In this document: positions 7,757 through 14,628 of the stretch, piece by piece | Layout of the letters: every line of letters begins with the position of its first letter | Position numbering within the stretch: the stretch's first letter is position 1 | DNA from: a virus | IMG/VR virus record: IMGVR_UViG_3300008107_000992 | Span: 1-35,409 of that record | Direction: 5' to 3' (one strand) | DNA length: 35,409 bases | Position numbers and translations under genes: made by a program | The notes under the pieces: model-generated | What the model was told of the DNA's origin: nothing | Database searches by the model: none | Seen by the model: only the letters and a program-made list of their open reading frames with translations

Positions 7757-8539
7757 GTGGTAGACATTCGCTCCATCTCGCAGGTAGGCACTTACGAGCC
7801 GTTTGAGCTGCAGGTTGGCCGGGGGCAAATCCCCGGCCACAGCGTCATCCACGTCTTTGGCCACAACCCAGATGTGGACACCAGCGAAGTGACGATCTGG
7901 CCAGCCCTCGGCCTTTTGGTTCACCCCGCGTCACCCACGATCATGACCATCAGCTCCTCGAGCGCTGACGACACGTCTGCTGGAACCGGGGCCCGCACGG
8001 TCTACATCCTCGGCATCAATAGCACGGGCGGCTATGTCTCTGAGACAGTCACTCTGAACGGCCAGACAGCCGTCAACACGGTCAATCAGTACGACGCCAT
8101 TGAGACCATGAGTGTGGTGTCTGTGGGCTCTGGCGGCGTGAACGCAGGCATCATCTATGCTGGCACTGGGACAGTCACTGCGGGCGTCCCTGCGGTCCCG
8201 TACAGCGCGATTGGCATCGGGGACAACCTGTCTCTCGTTGGGCACTGGACCTGCCCTGCCGGGTACACTGGATACCTTGTGAGCGGAAGCGTCACCAGCG
8301 GCACGTCAAACGCAAACCAGTACATCACCGCGCGCCTCAAGCTTCGCGCTCAGGACAACATCGTCCGCACTGCCGCGATCACCACGCTTCACGACGGAAC
8401 GGCAGATTACGACTTTTCATACCCCGTCAAGATTCAGGCGGGGGAGTGCCTCACTGCCACCGCCAAAGGTTCGGGCAATAACAACGACGTCTCGTCGTAC
8501 TTCCAGATTGTCCTGATCAAGAACGGAGGACCGCTCTGA
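7757..8539 (+). CDS. Structural protein, beta-rich (260 aa)
   Basis: Starts with GTG at 7757 (MVDIRSISQVGTYEPFELQVGRGQIPGH). The sequence is beta-rich with segments VIHVFGHNPDVDT, ARTVYILGINSTGGYVSETVTLNG and GHWTCPAGYTGYLVSGSV and few lysines. I recognise the start and the IxxFGxNxD pattern from proteins in the head-to-neck part of environmental podoviruses, where they are virion proteins of unknown role. It has only a weak AGGTAGGG ribosome binding site. Its stop overlaps the next ATG at 8539 (TGATG). A receptor-facing or capsid-fibre role is possible because of the CPAGYTG cysteine-bearing loop, but this is conjecture. Confidence 0.7.
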   Translation: MVDIRSISQVGTYEPFELQVGRGQIPGHSVIHVFGHNPDVDTSEVTIWPALGLLVHPASPTIMTISSSSADDTSAGTGARTVYILGINSTGGYVSETVTLNGQTAVNTVNQYDAIETMSVVSVGSGGVNAGIIYAGTGTVTAGVPAVPYSAIGIGDNLSLVGHWTCPAGYTGYLVSGSVTSGTSNANQYITARLKLRAQDNIVRTAAITTLHDGTADYDFSYPVKIQAGECLTATAKGSGNNNDVSSYFQIVLIKNGGPL

Positions 8540-8799
8540 TGGGTAAAAGTCCGGCTTGGACACGCAAGGAGGGTAAGGACCCGAAAGGCGGTCTGAACGC
8601 CAAGGGCCGCGCTTCGGCGAAAGCGCAGGGGATGAACTTGAAACCCCCTGCCCCAAACCCAAAGAGCAAGGAAGACAAAGGCCGCCGCGCGTCATTCTGT
8701 GCCCGGATGTCCGGGATGAAGGCGAAGCTGACGAGCGAGAAGACCAAGCGCGATCCAAACAGCCGGATCAATAAGTCACTTCGAGCGTGGAACTGCTGA
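8539..8799 (+). CDS. Small lysine-rich protein (DUF6321-like)
   Basis: 86 residues, very basic: SPAWTRKEGKDPKGGLNAKGRASAK, then RRASFCARMSGMKAKLTSEKTK, RDPNSRINKSLRAWNC. I recognise this as the family often annotated DUF6321 in podoviruses and other marine phages. The invariant AWxRKEG, GGLNAKGR, FCARMxGM and SLRxWNC blocks are all present. Function is unknown; the charge and the C-terminal cysteine suggest nucleic-acid or virion binding. It is the first of three consecutive small Lys-rich genes and overlaps the preceding stop by one base. Confidence 0.8.
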   Translation: MGKSPAWTRKEGKDPKGGLNAKGRASAKAQGMNLKPPAPNPKSKEDKGRRASFCARMSGMKAKLTSEKTKRDPNSRINKSLRAWNC

Positions 8800-8851
8800 C
8801 ATGAACCGTGGTAGTATGACCCAACAGATCACGGAAACCGGAGGGAAGAGG

Positions 8852-9004
8852 ATGGCAAAGGTTGGCTTGTATGCTAACATCAACGCCAAGCGGAAGCGCA
8901 TCGCCGCAGGCTCTGACGAGAAGATGCGGAAACCGGGAACCAAGGGCGCACCGACCGCACAAGCGTTTCGGCAGTCCGCCAAAACAGCGAAGGGGAAGAA
9001 ATGA
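8852..9004 (+). CDS. Small lysine-rich protein (50 aa)
   Basis: MAKVGLYANINAKRKRIAAGSDEKMRKPG, then KGAPTAQAFRQSAKTAKGKK. The GLYANIxAKRxRIAAGSxEKMRKPGxKGAPT core is familiar from many freshwater and marine phages. I place the start at ATG 8852, behind a GGAGGGAAGAGG ribosome binding site, instead of the upstream ATG at 8801, whose extra residues do not belong to this family. The stop overlaps ATGATG of the next small gene (9001). Function unknown. Confidence 0.75.
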   Translation: MAKVGLYANINAKRKRIAAGSDEKMRKPGTKGAPTAQAFRQSAKTAKGKK

Positions 9005-9114
9005 TGAAGGCTGGCAAAAAGGGCGGCAAGGGCTGCTCGGCTGACATGATCAGCCCACGCAAGGCTATGGCCATGGGCATGAAGCCTGCAGTGGTCAAGA
9101 AGGGCAAGAAGTAA
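9001..9114 (+). CDS. Small lysine-rich protein (37 aa)
   Basis: Reads MMKAGKKGGKGCSADMISPRKAMAMGMKPAVVKKGKK. ATG at 9001 overlaps the previous stop (ATGA at 9001-9004), with a GAAGGGG ribosome binding site before it; ATG 9004 is an equal alternative start. It ends three bases before the next gene at 9118, so it fills the gap exactly. The low-complexity KKGGKG sequence and lysine bias match its two neighbours. Below usual length cut-offs, so prone to be missed. Confidence 0.55.
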   Translation: MMKAGKKGGKGCSADMISPRKAMAMGMKPAVVKKGKK

Positions 9115-9117
9115 ACC

Positions 9118-9783
9118 ATGGCAACCTCAGGGACCCGGACGTTCAATCTGGACGTCGGCGAGCTTATCGAAGAGGCGTATGAGCGGTGCGGGCTTGAAGT
9201 CCGCACAGGCTACGACGCGCGCACGGCACGGCGGTCCCTGAACCTGATGTTCGCTGAGTGGGCCAACCGCGGTTTGAACCTGTGGACCGTGAACCAAGCC
9301 ACGATCACCGTCACGGTCAACGTCGCGACCTACACCGTCAACGCCGATCACGCGGACATCCTTGAGATGGTTCTTCGTCGGGACGGCACGGATTACGAAG
9401 TCGAGCGCATCAGCCGCGGGGACTTCTTCCTTCTGCCCAACAAGACCACGCAGGGGCGGCCGTCGCAGTTTTACTACGACCGTCAGATCGCTCCGAAGAT
9501 TACCGTCTGGCAGGTTCCCGAGAACTCGACCGACCAGTTGATCTACTATTACGTCCGCCGCATCGAGGACGCAGGAACCCTGCAGAACACCACCGACATG
9601 CCGTGGCGGTTCTACCCTTGCATGGTTGCTGGCTTGGCTTACTATCTTGCCATGAAGCGGGCCCCTGACCGGATGGCCATGCTCAAGGCGATCTATGACG
9701 AAGAGTTCACGCGCGCGGCCGAAGAAGACGAGGACCGGGTGCCGTTGAAGCTGCAGCCTGATGTGGCCTACCTGAGGTTCTGA
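9118..9783 (+). CDS. Head-tail connector / tail adaptor protein (gp4-like)
   Basis: A 221-residue neck protein, probably the ring docked below the portal, similar in size and position to P22 gp4. It contains LIEEAYERCGLEVRTGYDARTARRSLNLMFAEWANRGLNLW, an alpha-helical start typical of this family, then ISRGDFFLLPNKTTQGRPSQFYYDRQ, and PWRFYPCMVAGLAYYLAMKRAPDR. These blocks recur in connector proteins of podoviruses with similar gene order. It is part of a tightly coupled set: its stop overlaps the ATG of the next gene (TGATG). The C-terminus is acidic (EEDEDRVPLKL). Confidence 0.85.
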   Translation: MATSGTRTFNLDVGELIEEAYERCGLEVRTGYDARTARRSLNLMFAEWANRGLNLWTVNQATITVTVNVATYTVNADHADILEMVLRRDGTDYEVERISRGDFFLLPNKTTQGRPSQFYYDRQIAPKITVWQVPENSTDQLIYYYVRRIEDAGTLQNTTDMPWRFYPCMVAGLAYYLAMKRAPDRMAMLKAIYDEEFTRAAEEDEDRVPLKLQPDVAYLRF

Positions 9784-10085
9784 TGACGTATGCCAGCGGT
9801 AAAAAGGCTTGGGGTATTTCTGATCGCTCCGGCGTCCGCTTCCGGCTGCGCGACATGCGAAAAGAATGGACGGGACTTCTCGTCGGCCCGGATGAGTATG
9901 ACCCGAAGCATCCGCAGCTCTTCCCGCCTAAGGCCTACCCTGACCCGCAGGCGCTTCGAAATCCTCGTCCCGACCCAGAGGCAGGGCACGTCTACGTCTC
10001 GGTCGGCAACACAGTCTTCCCGCCAGTTGCAATCATCTACCCGGTGGTTGGCACTGTCGGCTTCGTTACGGTGGTGACCACATGA
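9783..10085 (+). CDS. Conserved neck-region protein (100 aa)
   Basis: Begins MTYASGKKAWGISDRSGVRFRLRDMRKEWTGLLV, then GPDEYDPKHPQLFPPKAY and DPQALRNPRP, a block I recognise as conserved in podoviruses and some marine myoviruses. It looks like a small virion protein in the neck. The second half, VYVSVGNTVFPPVAIIYPVVGTVGF, is hydrophobic, beta-like, and could be a short transmembrane or packing strand. It lies between two adaptor genes and overlaps both (TGATG before, ATGA after), so a stoichiometric link with them is likely. No enzymatic motif seen. Confidence 0.8.
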   Translation: MTYASGKKAWGISDRSGVRFRLRDMRKEWTGLLVGPDEYDPKHPQLFPPKAYPDPQALRNPRPDPEAGHVYVSVGNTVFPPVAIIYPVVGTVGFVTVVTT

Positions 10086-10732
10086 GCTTTACTTACGGCC
10101 AGCTGAAGCAGGCTCTGCAGGACTATCTCGAGACCTCGGAGACCACCTTCGTCAACAACCTCCCGCTCTTCATCCGCCTGTCGGAAGAGCGTATTCTCAA
10201 GAACGTCCAGCTAAGTCTGTTCCGCAACAATGTCTCCGCCAACGCAACTTCTGGGGACCGCTTCCTCGGCTGCCCGTCGGACTTCCTTGCGCCGTTGTCT
10301 TTGTGTTACACGGACGCTGGGAACGATAAAGTTTTTCTGGAGTTTAAGGACGTCAGCTTTGTTCAAGAGTATTCCCCGGACGCAGCCGTTACGGGGGCTC
10401 CTCGGTACTACGCTCAGTTTGACAACCAGAACTTTATTCTGGGTCCGACTCCGAACTCGGCGTACTCGATGGAGCTGCACTATTTTTACCGCCCTGCCAG
10501 CCTGACGGCTGGGTCTGACAGCGGGACCACGTGGCTTAGCATCAACGCCGAACTGACGTTGTTCTACGGCGCGATGATCGAGGCCTACCTGTTCCTCAAA
10601 GGTGACCCCGACCTTTTGGCAAGCTACGACAAGCGCTTCCAAGAGTCACTCGTGGGCCTCAAGATGCTGGGCGAAGCGAAGCAGGTCACCGATGAATATC
10701 GCAAGGGCATGGTTGTGAGGTCCAAGGAATAA
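10082..10732 (+). CDS. Second head-tail adaptor protein
   Basis: 216 residues. MSFTYGQLKQALQDYLETSETTFVNNLPLFIRLSEERILKNVQ is a helical N-terminus typical of phage neck adaptors, followed by LFRNNVSAN, CPSDFLAPLSLCYTD and a C-terminal TLFYGAMIEAYLFLKGDPDLLASYDKRFQESL helix. I regard it as a second ring protein in the neck or tail hub attached to the connector at 9118. The order connector, small neck protein, second adaptor is shared with other environmental podoviruses. Its start overlaps the previous stop by four bases and its TAA overlaps the next ATG. Alternative: tail tubular protein A-type. Confidence 0.75.
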   Translation: MSFTYGQLKQALQDYLETSETTFVNNLPLFIRLSEERILKNVQLSLFRNNVSANATSGDRFLGCPSDFLAPLSLCYTDAGNDKVFLEFKDVSFVQEYSPDAAVTGAPRYYAQFDNQNFILGPTPNSAYSMELHYFYRPASLTAGSDSGTTWLSINAELTLFYGAMIEAYLFLKGDPDLLASYDKRFQESLVGLKMLGEAKQVTDEYRKGMVVRSKE

Positions 10733-11025
10733 TGTTTGGCGCGAAACTCTCTTTGCCTGAGACCCCCGTTGTCGTGGTAACGACCACAAGCGGCCGAGGG
10801 GAAACCCCTGAGGAAGTGGCGATGCGTTGCGTAAGCAAGCTCATCAGTGTGTCCGATAACGCCCCGCAAGAGATCAGGGACCAAGCGCTTGCGTACCGCG
10901 CGGCCGTTCTCGCGGTCGTCACGAGATACATGACATTTGCTGTCGCACAGGATCGTGTTACGGTATATAATGCCCTTGTAGAGGCTGGGCAGCCACAACT
11001 GGCGGAAGCCATTAAAAAGCTATAG
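10732..11025 (+). CDS. Small neck/tail-region protein (97 aa)
   Basis: An unrecognised protein with a threonine-rich N-terminus (VVVVTTTSGRGETPEE) and a helical remainder (VAMRCVSKLISV, APQEIRDQALAYRAAVLAVVTRYM, VTVYNALVEAGQPQLAEAIKKL). Related small proteins follow the adaptors in similar phages. ATG shares its A with the stop of the adaptor gene, so it is translationally coupled. It may be a tail-assembly or neck component; there is no signal peptide and no clear membrane segment. Confidence 0.7.
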   Translation: MFGAKLSLPETPVVVVTTTSGRGETPEEVAMRCVSKLISVSDNAPQEIRDQALAYRAAVLAVVTRYMTFAVAQDRVTVYNALVEAGQPQLAEAIKKL

Positions 11026-11034
11026 GAGGCCGCG

Positions 11035-11478
11035 ATGGCAATTACTCAGGCAATGTGCACTTCGTTCAAGGATCAACTCCTCGAGGGTGCTCACGACTTC
11101 CGCGCGAGCGGCGGGGACACTTTTAAGCTGGCGTTGTACACCAGCGCGGCCACCCTTGACGCAACCACGACGGCGTACTCGGCTACGAACGAGGTTGCCA
11201 ACTCTGGCTCCTATTCGGCTGGTGGCGGAACACTGACCAACGTCAACCCGACTACTTCCGGGACAACGGCCTTCACCGATTTCGACGACCTTTCGTTCAC
11301 GACGGCGACTATCACGGCCCGCGGCGCGCTGATCTACAACACGACCCCGGCGCACACCTATACCAACCCGTCCGTTGTGGTTCTGGATTTCGGTAGCGAT
11401 AAAACCTCGACGGCAGGCACCTTCACCATTCAGTTCCCGGCCGCCACTGCGTCTGACGCGATCATTCGCATCTCTTAA
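11035..11478 (+). CDS. Tail/fibre-region structural protein (147 aa)
   Basis: Begins MAITQAMCTSFKDQLLEGAHDF, followed by FKLALYTSAATLDATTTAYSATNEVANSGSYSAGG and strands with GALIYNTTPAH and VVVLDFG. I recognise this arrangement from a widespread, unnamed phage virion family near tail fibres. AGGAGG ribosome binding site at about 11024-11029. It is followed by two small beta-rich proteins. Mostly Thr/Ser/Ala-rich with regular strands, so it is probably an extracellular beta-sandwich or fibre accessory protein. Confidence 0.75.
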   Translation: MAITQAMCTSFKDQLLEGAHDFRASGGDTFKLALYTSAATLDATTTAYSATNEVANSGSYSAGGGTLTNVNPTTSGTTAFTDFDDLSFTTATITARGALIYNTTPAHTYTNPSVVVLDFGSDKTSTAGTFTIQFPAATASDAIIRIS

Positions 11479-11492
11479 CAGAGAGGTTTTCC

Positions 11493-11846
11493 GTGGTTCT
11501 GGTACTAGAAGATAGGGTCCTTGAGACCTCTACGACGACGGGGACCGGGCCGTTCGCGTTACTCGGGCCTACTCAGGGGTTCCAATCTTTTAATGATGGT
11601 GTGGGCAACAACAACAGTACCTACTACGCGATTACGAATGTGGCGGCAGGCGAGTATGAAATCGGCATCGGCACCTACACGCTGTCCGGCTCAACCCTTT
11701 CTAGGGATATCGTTTTAGCGGGAACCTATGGCGTTGGGACTAACGTTCCCTTTGTTGCGGGGACTAAGAACGTCTTTTCGACGCTACCAGCTGGCAAGGC
11801 GGTGTATACTGGGAGAGCTGTTGCCATGGCTCTCGTGTTTGGATAG
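11493..11846 (+). CDS. Fibre-region structural protein (117 aa)
   Basis: GTG start at 11493 after an AGAGAGG ribosome binding site. MVLVLEDRVLETSTTTGTG, then QSFNDGVGNNNSTYYAITN and YEIGIGTYTLSGSTLSRDIVL form a beta-rich module that recurs in phage fibre regions (motif RVxETxxTTGTG and IGTYT-SRxxxL, recognised from related phages). AFATLPAGKAVYT-type ending as FSTLPAGKAVYTGRAVAM. Likely a fibre or fibre-attachment protein. Located between two other small structural genes. Confidence 0.75.
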   Translation: MVLVLEDRVLETSTTTGTGPFALLGPTQGFQSFNDGVGNNNSTYYAITNVAAGEYEIGIGTYTLSGSTLSRDIVLAGTYGVGTNVPFVAGTKNVFSTLPAGKAVYTGRAVAMALVFG

Positions 11847-11857
11847 GGGGATAACCG

Positions 11858-12232
11858 ATGGCTGCGCCAAACATCGTCAACGTGACCAGCATTATCGGCA
11901 AGACCGCGACTACAAACCTCACCAGCACGAGCGCATTTTCGGTGGTGAGCAACGCGGCGTCTTCGGGTCTTGTCATGAAGATCAACACCTTGATCGTGTC
12001 GAACGTGGACGTCGCCGCTTCCGCCGACATCACGATCAACTACTACACCTCGGCGGCGCTGGGTGGTACTGCATTCCAGATTGCAAGCACTATTACCATC
12101 CCTGCGGACACGTCCTTGATTGTGATCAGCAAAGAAACACCCGTCTATCTCGAAGAGGATCGGTCGATTGGCGCAACGGCGAGTGTTGCAAACGACCTCA
12201 AGGTCATTTGTTCCTACGAAGAAATCTCGTGA
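11858..12232 (+). CDS. Fibre-region structural protein (124 aa)
   Basis: MAAPNIVNVTSIIGKTATTNLTS opens a beta-rich, Thr/Ser/Ala-rich protein with the segments KINTLIVSNVDVAASADITINYY, STITIPADTSLIVISKETPVYL and DRSIGATASVANDLKVICSYEEIS. It belongs to the same group of small, conserved fibre-region proteins as its upstream neighbours (recognised from environmental phages). Preceded by GGGGGATAA as weak ribosome binding site, and followed nine bases later by the glycine-rich gene. Could be a chaperone or connector for the adjacent fibre. Confidence 0.7.
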   Translation: MAAPNIVNVTSIIGKTATTNLTSTSAFSVVSNAASSGLVMKINTLIVSNVDVAASADITINYYTSAALGGTAFQIASTITIPADTSLIVISKETPVYLEEDRSIGATASVANDLKVICSYEEIS

Positions 12233-12241
12233 GGCCTTAAT

Positions 12242-13234
12242 ATGACAAGAGCCCCGGGAGGATTTATCTCCACAACACTCAACTCGAGCAATAGCGCCAA
12301 CGCCTCCGGGGGAGGTCTATCTAACCGAACCTCCGGCGGTGTCTTCACGATGGCTGAGTACAACGGGTGGTTCCGACGGGTGGGTCAGGTTGCGTACACA
12401 TCTCCCGGAACCTACACTTTTGTAGCTCCAAGCTTTGTCCCGTCCGTTAGCGTTGTTTGCGTCGGTGGCGGTGGCGGGGGCCTTGGCACCTCGAGCGGGG
12501 GCAACGGCGGCGGTGGCGGTGGACTTGGTTACTTGAACAACTACCCTGTTGTAACCGGGTCTTCGTATACGGTCACGGTGGGCGCTGGAGGGACGTCCAC
12601 GACCAGCGGGACGACGACCACCAACGGAGGGGAAAGCTCTTTCGTCAGCAGCGGTACCGTTTCTGGTGTTGGTGGTGGGCGGGCAAACTCTCCGACCGCT
12701 GCTATCAATAACACCGGCGGCTCTTTTGCCCGCACCGAAATCCCCCTGATTGGTCAGACCGGGGGCGGCGCCGCGGGCGGGAACGGAGGAAAAAACACAT
12801 CCACCAGCGCTGCCGGTGGTGGTGGCGGCGCGGGCGGCTATTCGGGAGCGGGCGGTGCAGCAGGAAGCACCAGCTCCGGGGTCGCGGGTTCTGGCGGCAG
12901 TGGAGGGGGCGGCGGTGCTGCAGGTTCTGGCGCTACGGCTGGTGCTGGTGGCGGTGTGGGTATCTTGGGAGAGGGGTCAAGCGGCAACGGCGGGTCTGGT
13001 TCAACCTCGGCCGGGGTTGACGGCAACGGAGGCACCGGAGGCTCTGGCGGCACAAACGCAACTGTCGGGGCCTATAACACAACCACAAACCGCTCGACGC
13101 CCGGACTCTACGGCGGCGGTGCTGCAGGTTCAGAACTGGCATCCACCGAACACGCCAACGGAGCTGGCGGCGCTGTCAGGATTATCTATGGATACGGGAG
13201 AAGGTTCCCGTCAACGAACACGGGAGACTTGTGA
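12242..13234 (+). CDS. Glycine-rich adhesin-like tail fibre protein
   Basis: 330 residues. An N-terminal part (MTRAPGGFISTTLNSSNSAN ... FTMAEYNGWFRRVGQVAYTSPGTYTFVAPSF) leads into a large Gly/Ser/Ala/Thr-rich region of about residues 75-310, with repeated GGGGG blocks separated by short loops. This is the composition of glycine-rich receptor-binding domains such as those of T-even gp38 adhesins, which form stacked polyglycine helices with exposed loops. The C-terminal AGGAVRIIYGYGRRFP segment is a common end of such domains. It sits at the head of the host-interaction region, overlapping the next gene. Receptor role is inference; the call as glycine-rich phage structural protein is strong. 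Confidence 0.75.
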   Translation: MTRAPGGFISTTLNSSNSANASGGGLSNRTSGGVFTMAEYNGWFRRVGQVAYTSPGTYTFVAPSFVPSVSVVCVGGGGGGLGTSSGGNGGGGGGLGYLNNYPVVTGSSYTVTVGAGGTSTTSGTTTTNGGESSFVSSGTVSGVGGGRANSPTAAINNTGGSFARTEIPLIGQTGGGAAGGNGGKNTSTSAAGGGGGAGGYSGAGGAAGSTSSGVAGSGGSGGGGGAAGSGATAGAGGGVGILGEGSSGNGGSGSTSAGVDGNGGTGGSGGTNATVGAYNTTTNRSTPGLYGGGAAGSELASTEHANGAGGAVRIIYGYGRRFPSTNTGDL

Positions 13235-13494
13235 TGCGTCTGTTCATCCGCATGCTGGACGGGGTCCCGTTCGAGCATCCTATTGTTGAGTCGAACATGA
13301 GGGATGCGTTTCCCTTTGTGGACTTGGACAACCTGCCGCCCCAGTTCATGCCGTTTGAGCGGATTCAATGCCCAAGAGCCGATGACGGTAAGATCATTGT
13401 CAGCGCTGAATGCCGCTACGAAATTCAGGACGGCGTTGTCCGGGATGTCTGGACGGTCGTCCAAGAGGATGCCCCGCCCGAGGAGGCAGCGTAA
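13234..13494 (+). CDS. Fibre-region protein, possible tail fibre assembly protein (86 aa)
   Basis: MRLFIRMLDGVPFEHPIVESNMRDAFPFVDLDNLPPQFMPFERIQ is a recurring start of small proteins beside phage fibre genes, where they are often thought to help fold or attach fibres. Followed by a short strand region (KIIVSAECRYEIQDGVVRDVW) and an acidic tail. I choose ATG 13234, which shares its A with the TGA of the glycine-rich gene; the adjoining GTG 13231 is an alternative. Function not proven by sequence. Confidence 0.65.
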   Translation: MRLFIRMLDGVPFEHPIVESNMRDAFPFVDLDNLPPQFMPFERIQCPRADDGKIIVSAECRYEIQDGVVRDVWTVVQEDAPPEEAA

Positions 13495-13546
13495 AGCTCG
13501 CTGTCCCGCATGCGCGGCTTGTGCTAAATTAAAGGAGCTGGCTTAA
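13469..13546 (+). CDS. Possible tiny CxxCxxC peptide (25 aa)
   Basis: Overlaps the end of the preceding gene in another frame and runs into the otherwise empty gap before 13564. It reads MPRPRRQRKARCPACAACAKLKELA, with an arginine-rich start and three cysteines in CxxCxxC spacing. Ribosome binding site is poor (AGAGG right before ATG). The gap also holds a CCGC/GCGG hairpin (13506-13517). Could be a chance reading frame. Confidence 0.25.
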   Translation: MPRPRRQRKARCPACAACAKLKELA

Positions 13547-13563
13547 TCTAACGGAGGTGCCGG

Positions 13564-13809
13564 ATGTTAGGTTTCTATCCTCTGTCAGGTGCTCCGCTTA
13601 GCTCGTCCGAGCAAATCGACTCTGGCGGAACCAACGTAAGCGTTTCCCTCACTGGTCTTTCTGCGACAGGCCAGACTGGGACAGTCGATGTCACGGGTTC
13701 CGCCGTTGTTCCTGTCACTGGTCTTTCTGCGACTGGGCAGGCTGGGACCGTTGATGTTTTAGGTTCCTGTAACTGGTCTTTCTGCGACAGGCCAGACTGG
13801 GACCGTTGA
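13564..13809 (+). CDS. N-terminal fragment of VTGLSATG-repeat protein
   Basis: This is what would be translated as the sequence stands: MLGFYPLSGAPLSSSEQIDSGGTNVSVSLTGLSATG, two repeats of VTGLSATGQ[T/A]GTVDV, then 17 residues of out-of-frame nonsense (LGSCNWSFCDRPDWDR region) before TGA at 13807. The start is preceded by a good CGGAGG ribosome binding site at about 13552-13557. The frame breaks near 13765 where an 11-base stretch is missing compared with sister repeats. See the whole-gene entry 13564-14619. Confidence 0.6.
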   Translation: MLGFYPLSGAPLSSSEQIDSGGTNVSVSLTGLSATGQTGTVDVTGSAVVPVTGLSATGQAGTVDVLGSCNWSFCDRPDWDR

Positions 13810-14427
13810 TGTCACGGGTTCCGCCGTTGTTCCTGTCACTGGAGTTTTTGCCACTGGGCAGACTGGGACCGTTGATGTCACGGGTTCCGCCGTTGTTCCT
13901 GTCACTGGAGTTTTTGCCACTGGGCAGACTGGGACCGTTGATGTTTTAGTCGCCGTCGACGTCTCTGTCCCTGTCACTGGTCTTTCTGCGACTGGGCAGG
14001 CTGGGACAGTCGTTGTCTTAATCCCCGTCGACGTCTCTGTCCCTGTCACTGGTCTTTCTGCGACAGGCCAGACTGGGACAGTCGATGTCACGGGTTCCGC
14101 CGTTGTTCCTGTCACTGGTCTTTCTGCGACTGGGCAGGCTGGGACCGTTGATGTTTTAGCGTCGACGTCTCTGTCCTCGTCACTGGTCTTTCTGCGACTG
14201 GGCAGGCTGGGACCGTTGATGTCACGGGTTCCGCCGTTGTTCCTGTCACTGGTCTTTCTGCGACAGGGCAGACTGGGACCGTCGTTGTCTCAATCCCCGC
14301 CGTTGTTCCTGTCACTGGTCTTTCTGCGACGGGGCTAGTCGGGACTGTTTCCATAACAAGTGACATCAATGTCGATGTCCGTGTTACGGGGCTTTCCGCC
14401 GCAGGTGCCGTTGGGACGGTCCTTGTT
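13648..14427 (+). repeat. Twelve-unit coding repeat array (66/72 bp units)
   Basis: Unit starts at 13648, 13714, 13769, 13835, 13901, 13973, 14045, 14111, 14179, 14245, 14311 and 14383. Spacings are 66, 55, 66, 66, 72, 72, 66, 68, 66, 66 and 72. The 66-base type encodes VTGSAVVP between units and the 72-base type encodes a longer VDVSVP-containing linker. Many units are nearly identical at DNA level; the last is the most diverged. The 55 and 68 spacings break the frame and cancel each other. Confidence 0.93.
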
Positions 14428-14628
14428 TGGGGGGAGGTTGTCCCAGCCCCACTGACGAACTGGAACTCGCTTACTCCCGCCACCTTAGCCTCTTGGAGTG
14501 ACATTTCTCCAAATCCCGAGTCTACTACGTGGACGGAGGTTAACACAGGTGCTATAAATTCATGGACCGAGGTGCAACAAGCACCGCCCAGCACCTCTTG
14601 GACAGACATCGCGGCGTAAGGAGGCGAC

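Larger units (their letters stand above)
13564..14619 (+). pseudogene. VTGLSATG-repeat structural protein, interrupted by two compensating frameshifts
   Basis: The full gene should make roughly 350 residues: a short N-terminus, twelve repeats of about 22-24 residues (consensus VTGLSATGQTGTVDVTGSAVVP), then a C-terminal tail with WNSLTPAT, WSDISPN, WTEVNTG, WTEVQQAP and WTDIAA, five tryptophan-containing short repeats, and TAA at 14617-14619. Frame 1 runs 13564-~13765, frame 2 ~13770-~14155, then frame 1 again to 14619. Two missing pieces (11 and 4 bases; total 15) in the repeat array cause this. Similar proteins (VTGxSATGxxGxV repeats with Trp-rich tails) occur in fibre regions of environmental podoviruses, as I recall. 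Real phase variation, a collapsed assembly repeat or a decayed gene are all possible. Confidence 0.7.

Noticed and set aside
13648-14427. Repeats resembling a CRISPR array
   Set aside because: Units are contiguous coding repeats of 66/72 bases without spacers; no cas genes.
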